Assembly (NCBI GenBank): GCA_032622095.1
Contig: CP136061.1
Span: 137,167,587 to 137,231,586 of the forward strand
Length of the DNA: 64,000 nt
Direction: 5' to 3'
From: Siphonodentalium dalli
Taxonomy: Eukaryota; Mollusca; Scaphopoda; Gadilida; Siphonodentaliidae
The position numbers and the translations under genes were made by a program. This document shows positions 22,826-33,930 of the stretch, one piece after another. The notes under the pieces are model-generated. The model did no database searches, was not told the origin of the DNA, and worked only from the letters and a program-made list of their open reading frames with translations. Each line of letters starts with the position of its first letter. The first letter of the stretch is position 1.

Positions 22826-23178
22826 CTTCAATTTGTCCTCATCATCATCATCATCTCATTATCACTATAATTGTCATATGTATTATGCTAATCTTCATCA
22901 TCATTATCATGATCATCATAATCCTCATCATCATCATAATCATCATCACCACCGGCATCATTAAAAGGTTTATCGTCCGCATCATCATCATCGTCGCCGA
23001 TATCATCATCATCCTCAACTATCATCATCAATATCATCGTCGTCATCAGAATCCGCCATCTCTACGTGTTTGTGTCACCGTCATCGGCAGCATCGTCATT
23101 ATCATCTCCATCATCATTATCATCATCAGCATCATTATCACCACTATCGTGATGTCATCATCATCATCGTCTCACATG
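22826..23178. repeat. (CAT)n-rich microsatellite region
   Basis: Interrupted CAT/ATC trinucleotides run for about 350 bp. The 111-codon Ile-rich frame (22885-23220) is a translation of this repeat. Confidence 0.9.
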
Positions 23179-23345
23179 CACAACACACACGCTACATCTC
23201 TTATTTTCAGAAGGATTTAAATTCATTGAAGCAACGTAAATAGTACATCAAATTTTACAACAATCATCTATTATATAAACACGTATGAAGTTAGTTATGC
23301 GCATAAACAAGTTTCAGGACGGAGCCAAAAAAACTAGAATACTAA

Positions 23346-24054
23346 GGGTCAATCCACACCGGACGCGAGCGCGCGATTATAACGGCCGTTTTCTGTCGTC
23401 CGTAGCAGTTCTAAGCGCGATTTTTATTTTCACACTGCAAGAGACTGAATCGCTTACCACGAGCCGATCACAGCAGTGATTTTATGCTTCGTCGATATTT
23501 CGCTATGTGGAATACCAGCGGGATAATTGGGTCGCTGTCAAATAGAATATTTATACAGGCGTAATCATCCTATCTGAAGGCGACACATTCATTCGTCGTC
23601 GCGATAACAAAGGTGGTGGAGTAGAAGAGAAAATGGCTGGCAAGATATCGATAACAGGGTCGTCTGGTAAATTGTTGGTCCCAATCCATTCCAAGCTTGT
23701 GAAGTGACTTTGCCCACAATTTGCATCCCCCACCCCCCCCCCCCGAAAAAAAACCTCACAAACTCGAATTATAGAATTATATTCAATTAAACGCAATTGC
23801 TATGATAATTTAGGTAGCCCGTGCACCATTCCACTTTTGACATACTATATTTGACAATTAAATAGGTTTGTTTACCAAATTTTGACCTGTCTGTAAATGA
23901 TGCATTCAATCGATTATCTACCCAAACCATCGCGCGCGACGAAGCGATCTAGTCGCGTTCGGTGTGAATATAAAAATCGCGCGCTTTGAACCGTTACGGA
24001 TGACAGAAAACGGCCGTAAAAATCGCGCCGCTCGCGCCCGGTGTGGATTGACCC
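23346..24054. mobile_element. PIF/Harbinger-type MITE with TAA target duplication
   Basis: The 709-bp element has TIRs of about 100 bp. It starts GGGTCAATCCACACCGG and ends CCGGTGTGGATTGACCC. Inside, both ends share CGGCCGTTTTCTGTC and a GCGCGATTTTTAT motif. It is flanked by TAA at 23343-23345 and 24055-24057. A 3-bp TWA duplication with G-rich TIRs is characteristic of PIF/Harbinger. No transposase or Myb-like coding remains; an 81-codon minus-strand frame inside is unrecognised. Confidence 0.82.
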
Positions 24055-24289
24055 TAACTAGCGTATACAAACATATGTTTATTACTGGCAAAAGTTAATG
24101 TTACAGCAAGTTTGCAAACTTATTTCAAAGTGACAATTCTTGGTTATAAAAAAAAATCAAATTTTCCAACCAAAGTAAATTCACTTGCACAAATAAATGA
24201 AAGATGTACTATATATGTCACAGACTCACAATTCAGCTTTAAAATTTCATTGTTAATCGCATATGAATTCAACTACAGTGCATATATAT

Positions 24290-24531
24290 TTAACCTTTTA
24301 TATTCTAAATGGATTCTCCCAGTCAGTTAAAAATGTGCATCGCAGTGGTCTATTATTCATTTTGGGGGATGTTAAGATGATACAAGCAGACGACATATAA
24401 AACAAAGTGCAGAAGGAGCACTATTATTGGGGGATATGTTTAGATAATAAAACCAACAAACGAACTTATTATCTGAACATTTCCTATGGGATAACTACTC
24501 ACCAATGATGTTTTGGTATATAAAGGGTTAA
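24290..24531. mobile_element. TTAA-flanked MITE (family T1), copy 2
   Basis: TTAA at both ends (24290-24293, 24528-24531). The ends read CCTTTTATATTCTAAATGG and TTTGGTATATAAAGG. Same family as 7424-7715. Confidence 0.75.
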
Positions 24532-24660
24532 CTAATTGTTTTAATTGTTTTGTCTGATAAAAACATGTCATCTATTTTCGCATTGTGAATTATCTTTCTT
24601 TAATATTCCAACGGAAGATATGGTTCATACATGCACGATCTCCAGTTTACTATGAATCAG
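24463..24660 (+). repeat. Segment duplicated at 25029-25220
   Basis: The right half of the T1 MITE plus about 130 bp of adjoining host sequence (AACTAATTGTTTTAATTG through GATCTCCAGTTTACTATGAA) is repeated almost exactly about 565 bp downstream. The second copy ends at the LINE 5' junction. Confidence 0.9.
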
Positions 24661-24731
24661 TCACGGTAGCGTCAACTATACCAAATATCAAGTTGTGAAA
24701 TGTGTGCTGGGTGGACAATTGGTCACCACTG

Positions 24732-24964
24732 TGCCACCTTTTCTATACTAAGTGGATTCTCCCAGTACTTATACAAATATACACCAGAAATTTATTGTTT
24801 TCATTGAGAGGGGTGGTCAGGATAAATTAGCAGACGACAGCCATACGAAAAGATAATATAAGTGCTGAAGTATTCGTATTCATTGGTGGGAAATGTTCAG
24901 ATATGTTCTGAACATTTCCTTAGCGAACTCCTCCTCAATGAGTGTTTAGTATAGACAGTGTTAA
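24732..24964. mobile_element. TTAA-type MITE (family T1), degraded copy 3
   Basis: The left end (CCTTTTCTATACTAAGTGG) lacks TTAA; the right end (GTTTAGTATAGACAGTGTTAA) keeps it. Internal motifs match the other copies. Confidence 0.6.
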
Positions 24965-25028
24965 CATCTTTGCTAAAACTAAAGCAGCAGGACTCACGGG
25001 TCACCCCACTCACTATAGTATACACACA

Positions 25029-25220
25029 CGAACTTATTATAACATTTCCTATGGGATAACTACTCATCAATGATGTTTTAGTATATAAAGGGTTAACTAA
25101 TTGTTTTAATTGTTTTTTCTGATAAAACATGTCATCTATTTTCGCATTGTGAATTATCTTCCTTTAATATTCCAACAGAAGATATGGTTCATACATGCAC
25201 GATCTCCAGTTTACTATGAA
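25029..25220 (+). repeat. Second copy of the 24463-24660 segment
   Basis: Carries a T1 right end with TTAA at 25093-25096 plus the same downstream host sequence. The match stops at TATGAATCTG, where the truncated LINE begins. Confidence 0.9.
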
Positions 25221-25227
25221 TCTGTAA

Positions 25228-26656
25228 AAAAAATTAGGCTCCAAACGAAAAGTGATGACACCAGATGAGGTTTATAATAATGATGGATCAGTCACAAGCG
25301 ATATACAAACAGTAATGGGTAAATGGAAAACGGACTTTGAACAACTGTATAGCCCCAAACAGATAGCAGGGCAGTTTAATGATATATTTAACCAGGAAAT
25401 TCTAAAGGAAAAATCGTTTATAGAAAATAAATGTCTAGACCCACTCTATGACCATAACACGCAGCTAAATCGAGCAATTACAATTTAGGAAGTAGAAACT
25501 GTCATTAACAATGCGAAAAATGGCAAAGCTTTTGGTCTAGATAAAATTCCATATGAATGCCTAAAATGTGAATCAGTAAAACCTATTTTACATTGTCTTT
25601 TCAACTACATATTTGATACAGGATTGTTACCATCCGATTGGAGACACTCGATCATTTGTCTCCTATTCAAAAAAACGGTAATCTTGACCCACATTGTTCC
25701 CCTAAATTACCGTGGAATCTCCCTTATACCAGCATGTGGTAAATTATATAGCAGTCTCTTGAATAACAGACTTATTGAATACCTGGAAATGCATCAGTTG
25801 TTGGAAGACGAACAAAATGGTTTTCGATCAAAGAGGTCCTGCTTGGACAACATTTTTGTACTGACATCTTTAATACGAGGAAAACGTCAATTATTTACAA
25901 CTTTTATTGACTTCAGTAAAGCCTTTGATCGAGTAAACAGGAATATGTTATTATATAAACTTTTAAAAATTGGCGTAGATGGCAACATATATCAATCCAT
26001 TAAGAGCATGTATCGAACAACTTATTCGTGCGTTCGTGTAAATGGCCGAATATCTGACAAGTTTGAATGTAATTTTGGAGTAAAACAAGGTGACAGACTC
26101 TCATCCACACTTTATAATATTTTCGTTAACGATTTGATTTCTGAAATAAAAAGTTTGAATATTGGTGTATCACTAGATGAATGTAAGGTATCTTCCATAA
26201 TGTACGCAGACGATATTGCGTTAATTGCTGAAAACGAAGCAGATATGAAGACAATGCTTAACACCGTCGAATCATGCTGTCGAAACTGGCGTATGACAGT
26301 AAATCTGGATAAAACTAAAATTGTACACTTTAGACATAAAAACAGAATAAAAACAAACTATAATTTCTTATTCCAAAATCAGAGAATCGAAAAAGTGGAT
26401 CAGTATAAATATCTCGGAATAATTCTCCATGAACATGGTAGTTTTGACACAGCAGCTGAAACATTAGTCCGATTTTAGCTGTAAGTGGGGAATTTGGTAT
26501 ACATTCGAGTCAAGTCCGAAGATGGCTTAACATGGCAAGACTATGGAATTATTTTATACACATGCAAGATGACAGATTAGCAAAAATGGTTTTTCTCTGG
26601 GATCTCATGAATAATAGCAATGGATGGTGTGCATCATTTAGTAGTGTTTTGTCATA
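25228..26656 (+). pseudogene. 5'-truncated non-LTR retrotransposon, reverse transcriptase remnant
   Basis: A single frame runs 25228-26478. It is broken once by TAG at 25486-25488, and downstream it is frameshifted or deleted near 26475. RT motifs are visible in order: NYRGISLIPACGKLYSSLLNNRL, NGFRSKRSCLDNIF, FIDFSKAFDRVNR, GVKQGDRLSSTLYNIFVNDL, then MYADDIAL (YADD at 26202-26213, both catalytic Asp present) and KTKIVHFR. In a shifted frame after 26485 the family's usual C-terminal stretch continues (RRWLNMARLWNYF, KMVFLWDLMNN) to a TAA at 26654-26656. The order and wording fit the Jockey/I-type LINE group common in invertebrates. The endonuclease and ORF1 are absent, and the left junction is typical of 5' truncation. 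It is non-functional as it stands. Confidence 0.9.
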
Positions 26657-26719
26657 AATAAATATGACAAGCACCTTTGAAAACCCACAGATATGTAATA
26701 TACATGACCTCGAACGAGA

Positions 26720-27014
<295 letters not shown>

Positions 27015-28354
27015 TAATTAAAGTACTAAACACTGGTTGCGGAATATCTTCTGAAATGGATGTATAAACATCAACGGAATATTCTATTCTGCATAGGGGC
27101 GTTAACTTTAATCGGAAAAACCGAAACTAGGTGGATGAAGATCTGCAGGAGTTCAGATACATATATCAAGATGAATTATACGAATGACAATTGAAATCGC
27201 CTGGGAGATTGCATTAAAGTTTAAAAACGGCGATTGAGGAATCCTCATTTGGAAAAGATCGATTTTTGAAGCACAATCGTGAAGTGTGCCAGAGAATATA
27301 ACGTGCACGGAATTGAGCTAACACCAGTATTCCCGGTGACCTTTACTATAAATTAGTTGATACATGATATTATGCGATCAGTGGTGGCTTGGTGTGCTAT
27401 CAGCGAGACAAGATTAGTCGTGCCTTTTGGGAATCTTGAGTATGTGGAATATGTTGGCGGCAAGTTGCTAGAATGAACAAGCGCCGAGAAGTTACGTAAA
27501 TTAAAAACATAGAAGAACCATTCTGAAACAAAATTGTCCATATTGCCTCAAATGTTAGTTTGGTTCAACTTCCCCTTCAATGTCAAGTCGCCTAAAACTG
27601 CACCAAAGAAAAAGCTTAATACAACATTTAGCCATGTAGAGGGTTTGGGTTTTAAGTTGAAGGATCTATAACACTTGCACCAAGGGTATTGTGAATTAGG
27701 TCATAGCCATGGCGTGTCCAGAACACGACCAAGAAGTAACACGGATGTGTACGTATTTGGGAACAATTGAATACACCATAACCAAGCATAATCTCAATTT
27801 GTGTAAAGTCAGCAAATGTTAACACATCAGATTCCAGAGAGCCCCGTGATACGTGTGTTGACATATCCACACCTCATAATAGACAACATTTTAAATTCAA
27901 ACGACAACCTATTACGAAGAGCGATCTTGCGTTAGTTTTCGAATGGGGGAATATTAGTAAAAAAAAAAATCATAACCAACTTTTTTCGCTTAACAGAAGA
28001 ATTAAACATGGAAATTAATTGCAATCAACGTAATTGGAAACACACATAAAAAATAATACGGTAAAAATAATCATTAGTTATAAAGACGCATTAGTTATAA
28101 AATCGATTAATTACTAGAAATAATGCTAACCACCACTGTCAACTCTAGTATAAAATTCGCCCAAACGTGTTATATATCAACTTTTTGTTCAACGCAATTT
28201 GACATCGATAGTATGTCGGTCGGCCAAATATTACAGGTGGTGATAAATAACATATTTAAAAATCGATATCTGACAACTCTGAGCTTTAATGGATGGGTTC
28301 CTCGACTCGAATCAAATATTTTTTACCCCCGAAGCCAAAGAAATAGTAATTTAG
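27015..28354. other. No gene or clear repeat
   Basis: AT-rich; the longest frames are 62-89 codons and unrecognised. No splice-bounded exon is supported. Confidence 0.4.
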
Positions 28355-28446
28355 GACCCGATCGGTCGAGAATCGTAGATTTGTATAAATGACAGACAAA
28401 CATACAGACAGACAAACAAACAGAGGTCTTCAAAATATATATGAGA
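28355..28446 (-). mobile_element. 5' fragment of a Helitron (chain member C)
   Basis: On the minus strand it starts TCTCATATATATTTTGAAGA at 28446, directly after the CTAG of the next element. It carries the CTGTTTGTTTGTCTGTCTG tract and breaks off near 28355. Confidence 0.7.
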
Positions 28447-28957
28447 CTAGCCGATGAGCCCGACTTTGTCCGGGCTATTCAAAAAACCAAATTTCAAGTC
28501 GATAGCTCTACCCGTTTCCGAGATCTGGTCTGCGCATGCGCGAAGCTGGCGTCGCACGGGCTCGGCGACCCGTTAAAATTCGTATCCGGGTCAAGATATA
28601 TTCACATACCAAATTTCAAGTCGATAGCTCCACCCGTTTCCGAGATCTCGTCTGCGCGTGCGCGAAGCTGGCGTCGCACGGGCTCGGCGACCCGATAAAA
28701 TTCGTATCCGGGGCAAGATACATTCACATAGCAAATTTCAAGTCGATAGCTCCACCCGTTTCCGAGATCTCGTCTGCGCATGCGCGAAGCGGGCACCGCA
28801 CGGGCTCGCCAATACGACAACTTCCACCGCCTGGTCAAACTACACACACGTACCAAGTTTCGTCCCGATCGGTCGAGAATCGTAGATTTGTATAAATGAC
28901 AGACAAACATACAGACAGACAGACAAACAAACAGAGGTCTTCAAAATATATATGAGA
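28447..28957 (-). mobile_element. Non-autonomous Helitron (chain member B, 511 bp)
   Basis: Minus strand: 5'-TCTCATATATATTTTGAAG at 28957. The 3' end has hairpin GCCCGGACAAAGTCGGGC followed by TCATCGG-CTAG at 28450-28447. The interior has about three roughly 120-bp sub-repeats containing CGGAAACGGGTGGAGCTATC. Its 5' base abuts the CTAG of member A without spacer. Confidence 0.85.
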
Positions 28958-29345
28958 CTAGCCGATGAGCCCGACTTTGTCCGGGCTATTCAAAAACCAA
29001 ATTTCAAGTCGATAGCACTACCCGTTTCCGAGATCTGGTCTGCGCATGCGCGAAGCTGGAGTCGCACGGGCTCGGCGACCCGATAAAATTCGTATCCCGG
29101 GCAAGATACATTCACATAGCAAATTTCAAGTCGATAGCTCCACCCGTTTCCGAGATCTCGTCTGCGCATGCGCTGCACGGGCGCCGCACGGGCTCGCCAA
29201 TACGACAACGTCCACCGCCTGGTCAAACTACACACACGTACCAAGTTTCGTCCCGATCGGTCGTGAATCGTAGATTTGTATAAATGACAGACAAACATAC
29301 AGACAGACAGACAAACAAACAGAGGTCTTCAAAATATATATGAGA
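28958..29345 (-). mobile_element. Non-autonomous Helitron (chain member A, 388 bp)
   Basis: Minus strand: an A precedes TCTCATATATATTTTGAAG at 29345. It ends with the hairpin and CTAG at 28961-28958. Closely related to member B but with fewer internal sub-repeats. The opposite-strand 75-codon frames in A and B are repeat shadows. Confidence 0.85.
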
Positions 29346-31390
29346 TATGACATATCCAAAAACTGCCCAAATCCGATTTGAGCATTTTTAATAATTCAAG
29401 ATGACGTACATGATGCCAGTTGGTATCGACAAATTCTGAATTTATGTGGAAGGTGACCAATTATTACCAAATTAGTAATAAAATACACACAAACAATGCT
29501 TTGTTGTAAACCATATCGATAGAAATTTGTCCCAAAATGGCCGCCAAAATAAAACTAAATTCGAATGAAATTTACAATTTGTAGAATATTAAATAGCTAG
29601 TCCTATAAGAGTGAACAAGTTTTCGAATTATACGAGGAAGAATGATTTCGGAATACAATGGAAGCTATTGATAAGAGATGTACGAATTCTATCCATTGTA
29701 TCTCGCGAGTGAGCAAGCGAAAGCAGGTTGTCATACAACGGTTAAATCTGGACTTTTTGGGCGACCCAGAAACAGAAAAATTAACGCAGTTTTATATGTA
29801 CTGCTTATCTTGAATGATGAATCTTGTGATATATGCTTAACTAAACAGTTAACAATTAATGGGATTTCAGAAGGATGTATTGATTATGTGACCTTTTCTA
29901 GAAGCAGAAATATATGTATTCAGAGCAATCTCACGAATGTGACCGATCTTCATTTATTTGTATATCTACAACATCAAATCTGTCAAAATTCAAAACTACT
30001 GTAGAACAGTATCCGAGCTATTCATGGAGTACTGGGTAAAATATGTAAATCGTATTGTCCGTGTCCTAAAATAGTATTCACAGTTGACTCCGGATATATT
30101 TCGCTTTTATCACAATAATGCATGGTAGTATAATATGAACGCAATATATCAAAATGCAAAGCAGTACCATAGACTGTCTTCAATAAATTCGCAACAACCA
30201 CACTTTCCTACATACTCTTTGTCAGAGACTCTCTTTATACCTGGATACACTATATGTTGATATTCACTGATTCCACATATACGTACCACGTTTTCTGTAA
30301 CCGCATCACCTCGTTTACCCTTCTCCCTAATTGTACACATATCGGCTGCACACAAAACCAGAGATAGCGAAATTGAGTGAACGGTCAACGCAGAATTATT
30401 ATTTAGCCCAAATACGTGCGTGGCGATGGTAAGATATGTTCAAACATCAAGATACTGAAAACTAATATTGTGCATTGCGTGGTATAGCACATTCCCGTCT
30501 CTTCGATATGCTGAGATGGGGTGCTAATCTACTAAAGAGGGGAGTTTTTCTTTACAGCTTTATACGACATGCGTGTATATGGTTTATTATCACGGAAAGT
30601 GTTGAACATTCAAGAAATGTAACTAGTATTTACACCGCGAGGGTGTGCGCTTCAGTTTCTGTGTTATATCCAATAACTGATCATCATTCAAAATGAACAT
30701 GCTATGATACCACCCACTGTGTGGCGAAACATTACTTCGTTTGTTATATGCCCGAATTAATTTTGAATTTGGCCCGTCTGTTTGATGCATTTTATATATA
30801 AAAGCAGAAAATCCGAACTTTAAAGACGTAAATCAGTGGATTTAACTTGCGTTGGAGTGACCTATAAATTATTCAGGTGGATTTGTTTTAATGATATGTG
30901 TACCTTTAAAGATATCTAACAGCATCTTGTAAATTACCAATACGTATTTTCACTTCTATGTGGTTAACCAATATGTTGCTTTCGTCATAGCATGGCTTGG
31001 AGTTGTGGCCATTTTGACAACCATTTCATGGCCGCGATTGCATTATTTTCTGTTCTTGTCACTCTATTCGATCCCGTACTCTAATTTCACACAAACTGGT
31101 ATATATATTTGATCGAGGAGTAAGGCGTCCATGATGTCGGGGGATACTGTAGAAAAACTTACCCCCCCCCCCCCCACAAGGCCGGAAAAAGGGCATTTCA
31201 AAACAATTTGGCTCAAAGAGGATGTTAGCGGATTTCTGATATGTTATAGATGATATATTTTTGTCTATTGAATAATAACTTCCGCTCAATGCGGCACGAG
31301 TGTGACACGGAAGGAATGTGATTGCCATGCAGTAAAATAACTTTAGATAAAATCCGGAAGTAAGAGTCATTCGACTCGTTCTGTGTATTT
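29346..31390. other. Two kb without a supportable gene
   Basis: AT-rich, unique-looking sequence. The longest frame (108 codons, 29678-30004 plus) shows no domain and no splice bounds. A C run lies at about 31161-31175. Confidence 0.4.
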
Positions 31391-31392
31391 TG

Positions 31393-31461
31393 ATGTTATG
31401 TTATGTTATGTTATGTCATGTTATATTATGGTATGATATGTTATGTTGTGTTATGTTATGT
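31393..31461. repeat. (TTATG)n pentanucleotide repeat
   Basis: Imperfect TTATG repeats cover about 70 bp. Confidence 0.9.
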
Positions 31462-31530
31462 TTTTTTCTGCAATAACACCTCAATGGGCAGTTGCATATC
31501 ATCACTGGTGTTTAATTTTTATGCACCCAT

Positions 31531-31632
31531 GCCACCCTGCTTCAGCCACCCCATACCACCCTGTTTCATTCGCCCCATACAACCCTGCATCTTCCACCCC
31601 ATACCACCCTGCTTCATTCACTACATGCAACC
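31531..31632. repeat. Minisatellite of about 24-25 bp (CCACCCTGCTTCATTC type)
   Basis: About four imperfect copies of a CCACCCTG(C/T)TTCA-x-CACCCCATA unit. The 75-95 codon frames over it are repeat-derived. Confidence 0.8.
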
Positions 31633-31923
31633 TGTTGGATATCATGACTCTCGCGAGGGACCACTCATAGTATATGTTCATTGTATCTGAAATCGATCCA
31701 GATCAGGAGTCATTTAACATCATTTTCCTCACAGTCGCACTGGAAAAATAAACAGAACCCTCGCGACAGAGGGGCGTATTACATAATATGAATAATCGAA
31801 TGATACAATGTTCGTCGCAAAACTGCCAATTAATTGGTTCGGGGATAATGTGTAATCCCCGAATGAGCAACGAATATAAATCTAACTTTGATTGGTGAAA
31901 GCAAAGCTGGAAGTTGCTATATA

Positions 31924-32022
31924 TCTGTGTGTTAGATGGTGTCAGTGAATGATGGCGGCTCTGTGTACGGTCGCTGTGTGTTAGATGGTGTCAGTGAATG
32001 ATGGCGGCTCTATGTACGGTCG
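31924..32022. repeat. Tandem duplication of about 49 bp
   Basis: Two adjacent copies of TGTGTGTTAGATGGTGTCAG through GTACGGTCGC, with one or two differences. Confidence 0.9.
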
Positions 32023-32239
32023 CGCTGAGACGTCTGAGATATAATTATTTATCGATCCTCGAAATTACACAAAGTCGGAACACAATCCATTTTGGGCGGC
32101 TTTAGCGCCATGCGTTCCATTTGTACGTGCCCGAACAGTGGAAAAGGACCATTCAACTGATTAAGAACCCAATATATGACTTTGGTACCGGTTGTGTTAA
32201 AAACTGAAGCTTCCTAAAGCTCTTCCAGCGTCAAAACAC

Positions 32240-32440
32240 CATCGGCTGAGTACTGTGCGGTTCTCTGTCCCAAATTTTGTTGTGGGAAACGTAATTTCAA
32301 AATTATTTTTGTCGTATGTTGTTTTTATTCGATCTCTGGTATCGAAAAACTAATCAGTTGAATTTTCTTGCGTTAGATGTGAGTGATTGCTATTTCTGTG
32401 AAACATTGTTTGGAGATCACATGTGATGTGTTATCATGTG
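32240..32440. repeat. Diverged repeat, related to 33697-33930
   Basis: ATCGGCTGAGTACTGTGCGG, then a TTGTTGTGGGAA segment, then GGTATCGAAAAACTAAT and ACATTGTTTGGAGAT, parallel TCGGCTGAGTGCTATAATG, GTCGAAATAATACTAAAT and ACGTGTTTGGAGAT at 33700-33930 in the same order. The two copies flank the SINE-like insertion and the GAT microsatellite. Confidence 0.55.
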
Positions 32441-32636
32441 TACACATGTACAAATGTTACATTTTCCCGTCAATACTACACTTGAGTATTGAGATTTCCA
32501 ATCCTATAACAGTATCAAAATCCCACATCACACCATTGTATGTGTTATTATTACATCCATATATTTCATATCTATGAGTACGATAGCACTCTCTCCGGCA
32601 AGTCGCTTCACTGGCAATCCGCCAATTTCGGTTTCC

Positions 32637-32900
32637 AATGGGTGATCATTCGATCGCTTCTCGGCCTTTTGGCTCGAGCCCGTGCTGTGAGATACGTCCC
32701 CGACGATGGTCACCCCATCGGACGGGACTTCCACGGTGTGGGTTTGCAGCCTGAGGAGGACGAGTGGTCGTGACTGACTGACGGACTGACCCCGACCCCG
32801 ACAGGCAATTTGACCATCTCGTAAGGGTGGGTCACCTCTGTCGGAGTGCTCCAGCCGATAAGAGCTAGTGGTCCGCAAAACAAACAAAAAAACAAAACAA
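32637..32900 (+). mobile_element. SINE-like retroposon with a U2 snRNA-derived head
   Basis: The first 22 nt of U2 snRNA (ATCGCTTCTCGGCCTTTTGG and CT) match exactly at 32653-32674. A second U2-like block (GATACGTCC, as in stem-loop II) lies at about 32691-32699. The branch-point recognition segment (GTAGTA) and an Sm site are missing, so it is not a working U2 gene. A GC-rich body of about 180 bp, very unlike the AT-rich neighbourhood, is followed by an A-rich tail of AAACAAAC type (32877-32900). A 9-bp direct repeat TCGGTTTCC flanks it (32628-32636 and 32901-32909), as expected for LINE-driven insertion. Sixteen bases lie between the left repeat and the U2 start. SINEs with U1/U2 heads (SINEU) are known from other animals; assignment here is inference from a single copy. 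Confidence 0.65.
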
Positions 32901-33002
32901 TCGGTTTCCGTTGCTTATTATTGAAGCACTGAAATTTATTTCACCACGACTGGTATAGTGGTACAGAATAAGTCAATATTCATTGGTCCCCAGTGGATAT
33001 AG

Positions 33003-33061
33003 TGGTGGTGATGGAGGTTGGGTGGTGGTGTTGGATGTGGTGGTGGTGGTGGTGTTTGTGG

Positions 33062-33099
<38 letters not shown>

Positions 33100-33124
33100 G
33101 TGATGATGATGGTGATGATGATGG

Positions 33125-33158
<34 letters not shown>

Positions 33159-33162
33159 GGTG

Positions 33163-33194
<32 letters not shown>

Positions 33195-33288
33195 GATGAT
33201 GATGATGACGACGACCTCACATAACGGCGAAACACCATGGCATGAAACATGCATGAAACACCATGAGGCGTTCCATAGATGATGATGG

Positions 33289-33335
<47 letters not shown>

Positions 33336-33350
33336 GTGGTGATGATGATG

Positions 33351-33407
<57 letters not shown>

Positions 33408-33411
33408 GTGG

Positions 33412-33460
<49 letters not shown>

Positions 33461-33655
33461 GATTGTGATGATGATGATGATGATGGTGATGGTGATGCTG
33501 ATGCTGATGATGATGATGATGATGATAATGATGATGATGATGATGACGACGACATCTCATAATGGCGAAACACCATGGCAGCTGAGGCGTTCCATATAGA
33601 TGATGATGATGATGATGATGATGATGAATGATGATGATGATGAGGGTGATGGTGC
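33003..33655. repeat. (GAT)n microsatellite interrupted by a repeated module
   Basis: Three blocks of GAT/GGT repeats are separated by two related spacers (about 33207-33277 and 33545-33600). Both spacers carry GACGACGAC, TAATGGCGAAACACCATGG-like sequence and GAGGCGTTCCATA. The unit therefore includes unique sequence and spans about 340 bp. Poly-Met, poly-Asp, poly-Ser and poly-His frames are all repeat translations. Confidence 0.95.
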
Positions 33656-33696
33656 TACTCGTGGCGATTTTGTTGTCTGCTGAGTTTCATTTACAT

Positions 33697-33930
33697 TCCG
33701 TCGGCTGAGTGCTATAATGTTCTATGTCACATTTCCTCTTTTTGTCGAGAATTGTGCTTACCACCGGTTCTCATATATATACCAGTGCATTAGTTTAGTT
33801 GTACGTTGATTTAGTTTGGTTGGTGGTGTCGAAATAATACTAAATATGAATTTTCTTTCATTAAATGCAATATTATGCTTGCATTTGGTTAAAACGTGTT
33901 TGGAGATAAAACATTTTGTGGACAAAAGTG
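33697..33930. repeat. Diverged repeat, second copy of 32240-32440
   Basis: See 32240-32440 for the shared landmarks. The two copies keep the same order and orientation. Confidence 0.5.

Noticed and set aside
32653-32760. Functional U2 snRNA gene
   Set aside because: Only the first 22 nt and a short second block match. The branch-point recognition sequence, Sm site and 3' domain are missing.
32936-33599. Poly-His, poly-Ser, poly-Asp and poly-Met ORFs
   Set aside because: All are readings of the (GAT)n repeat in different frames.
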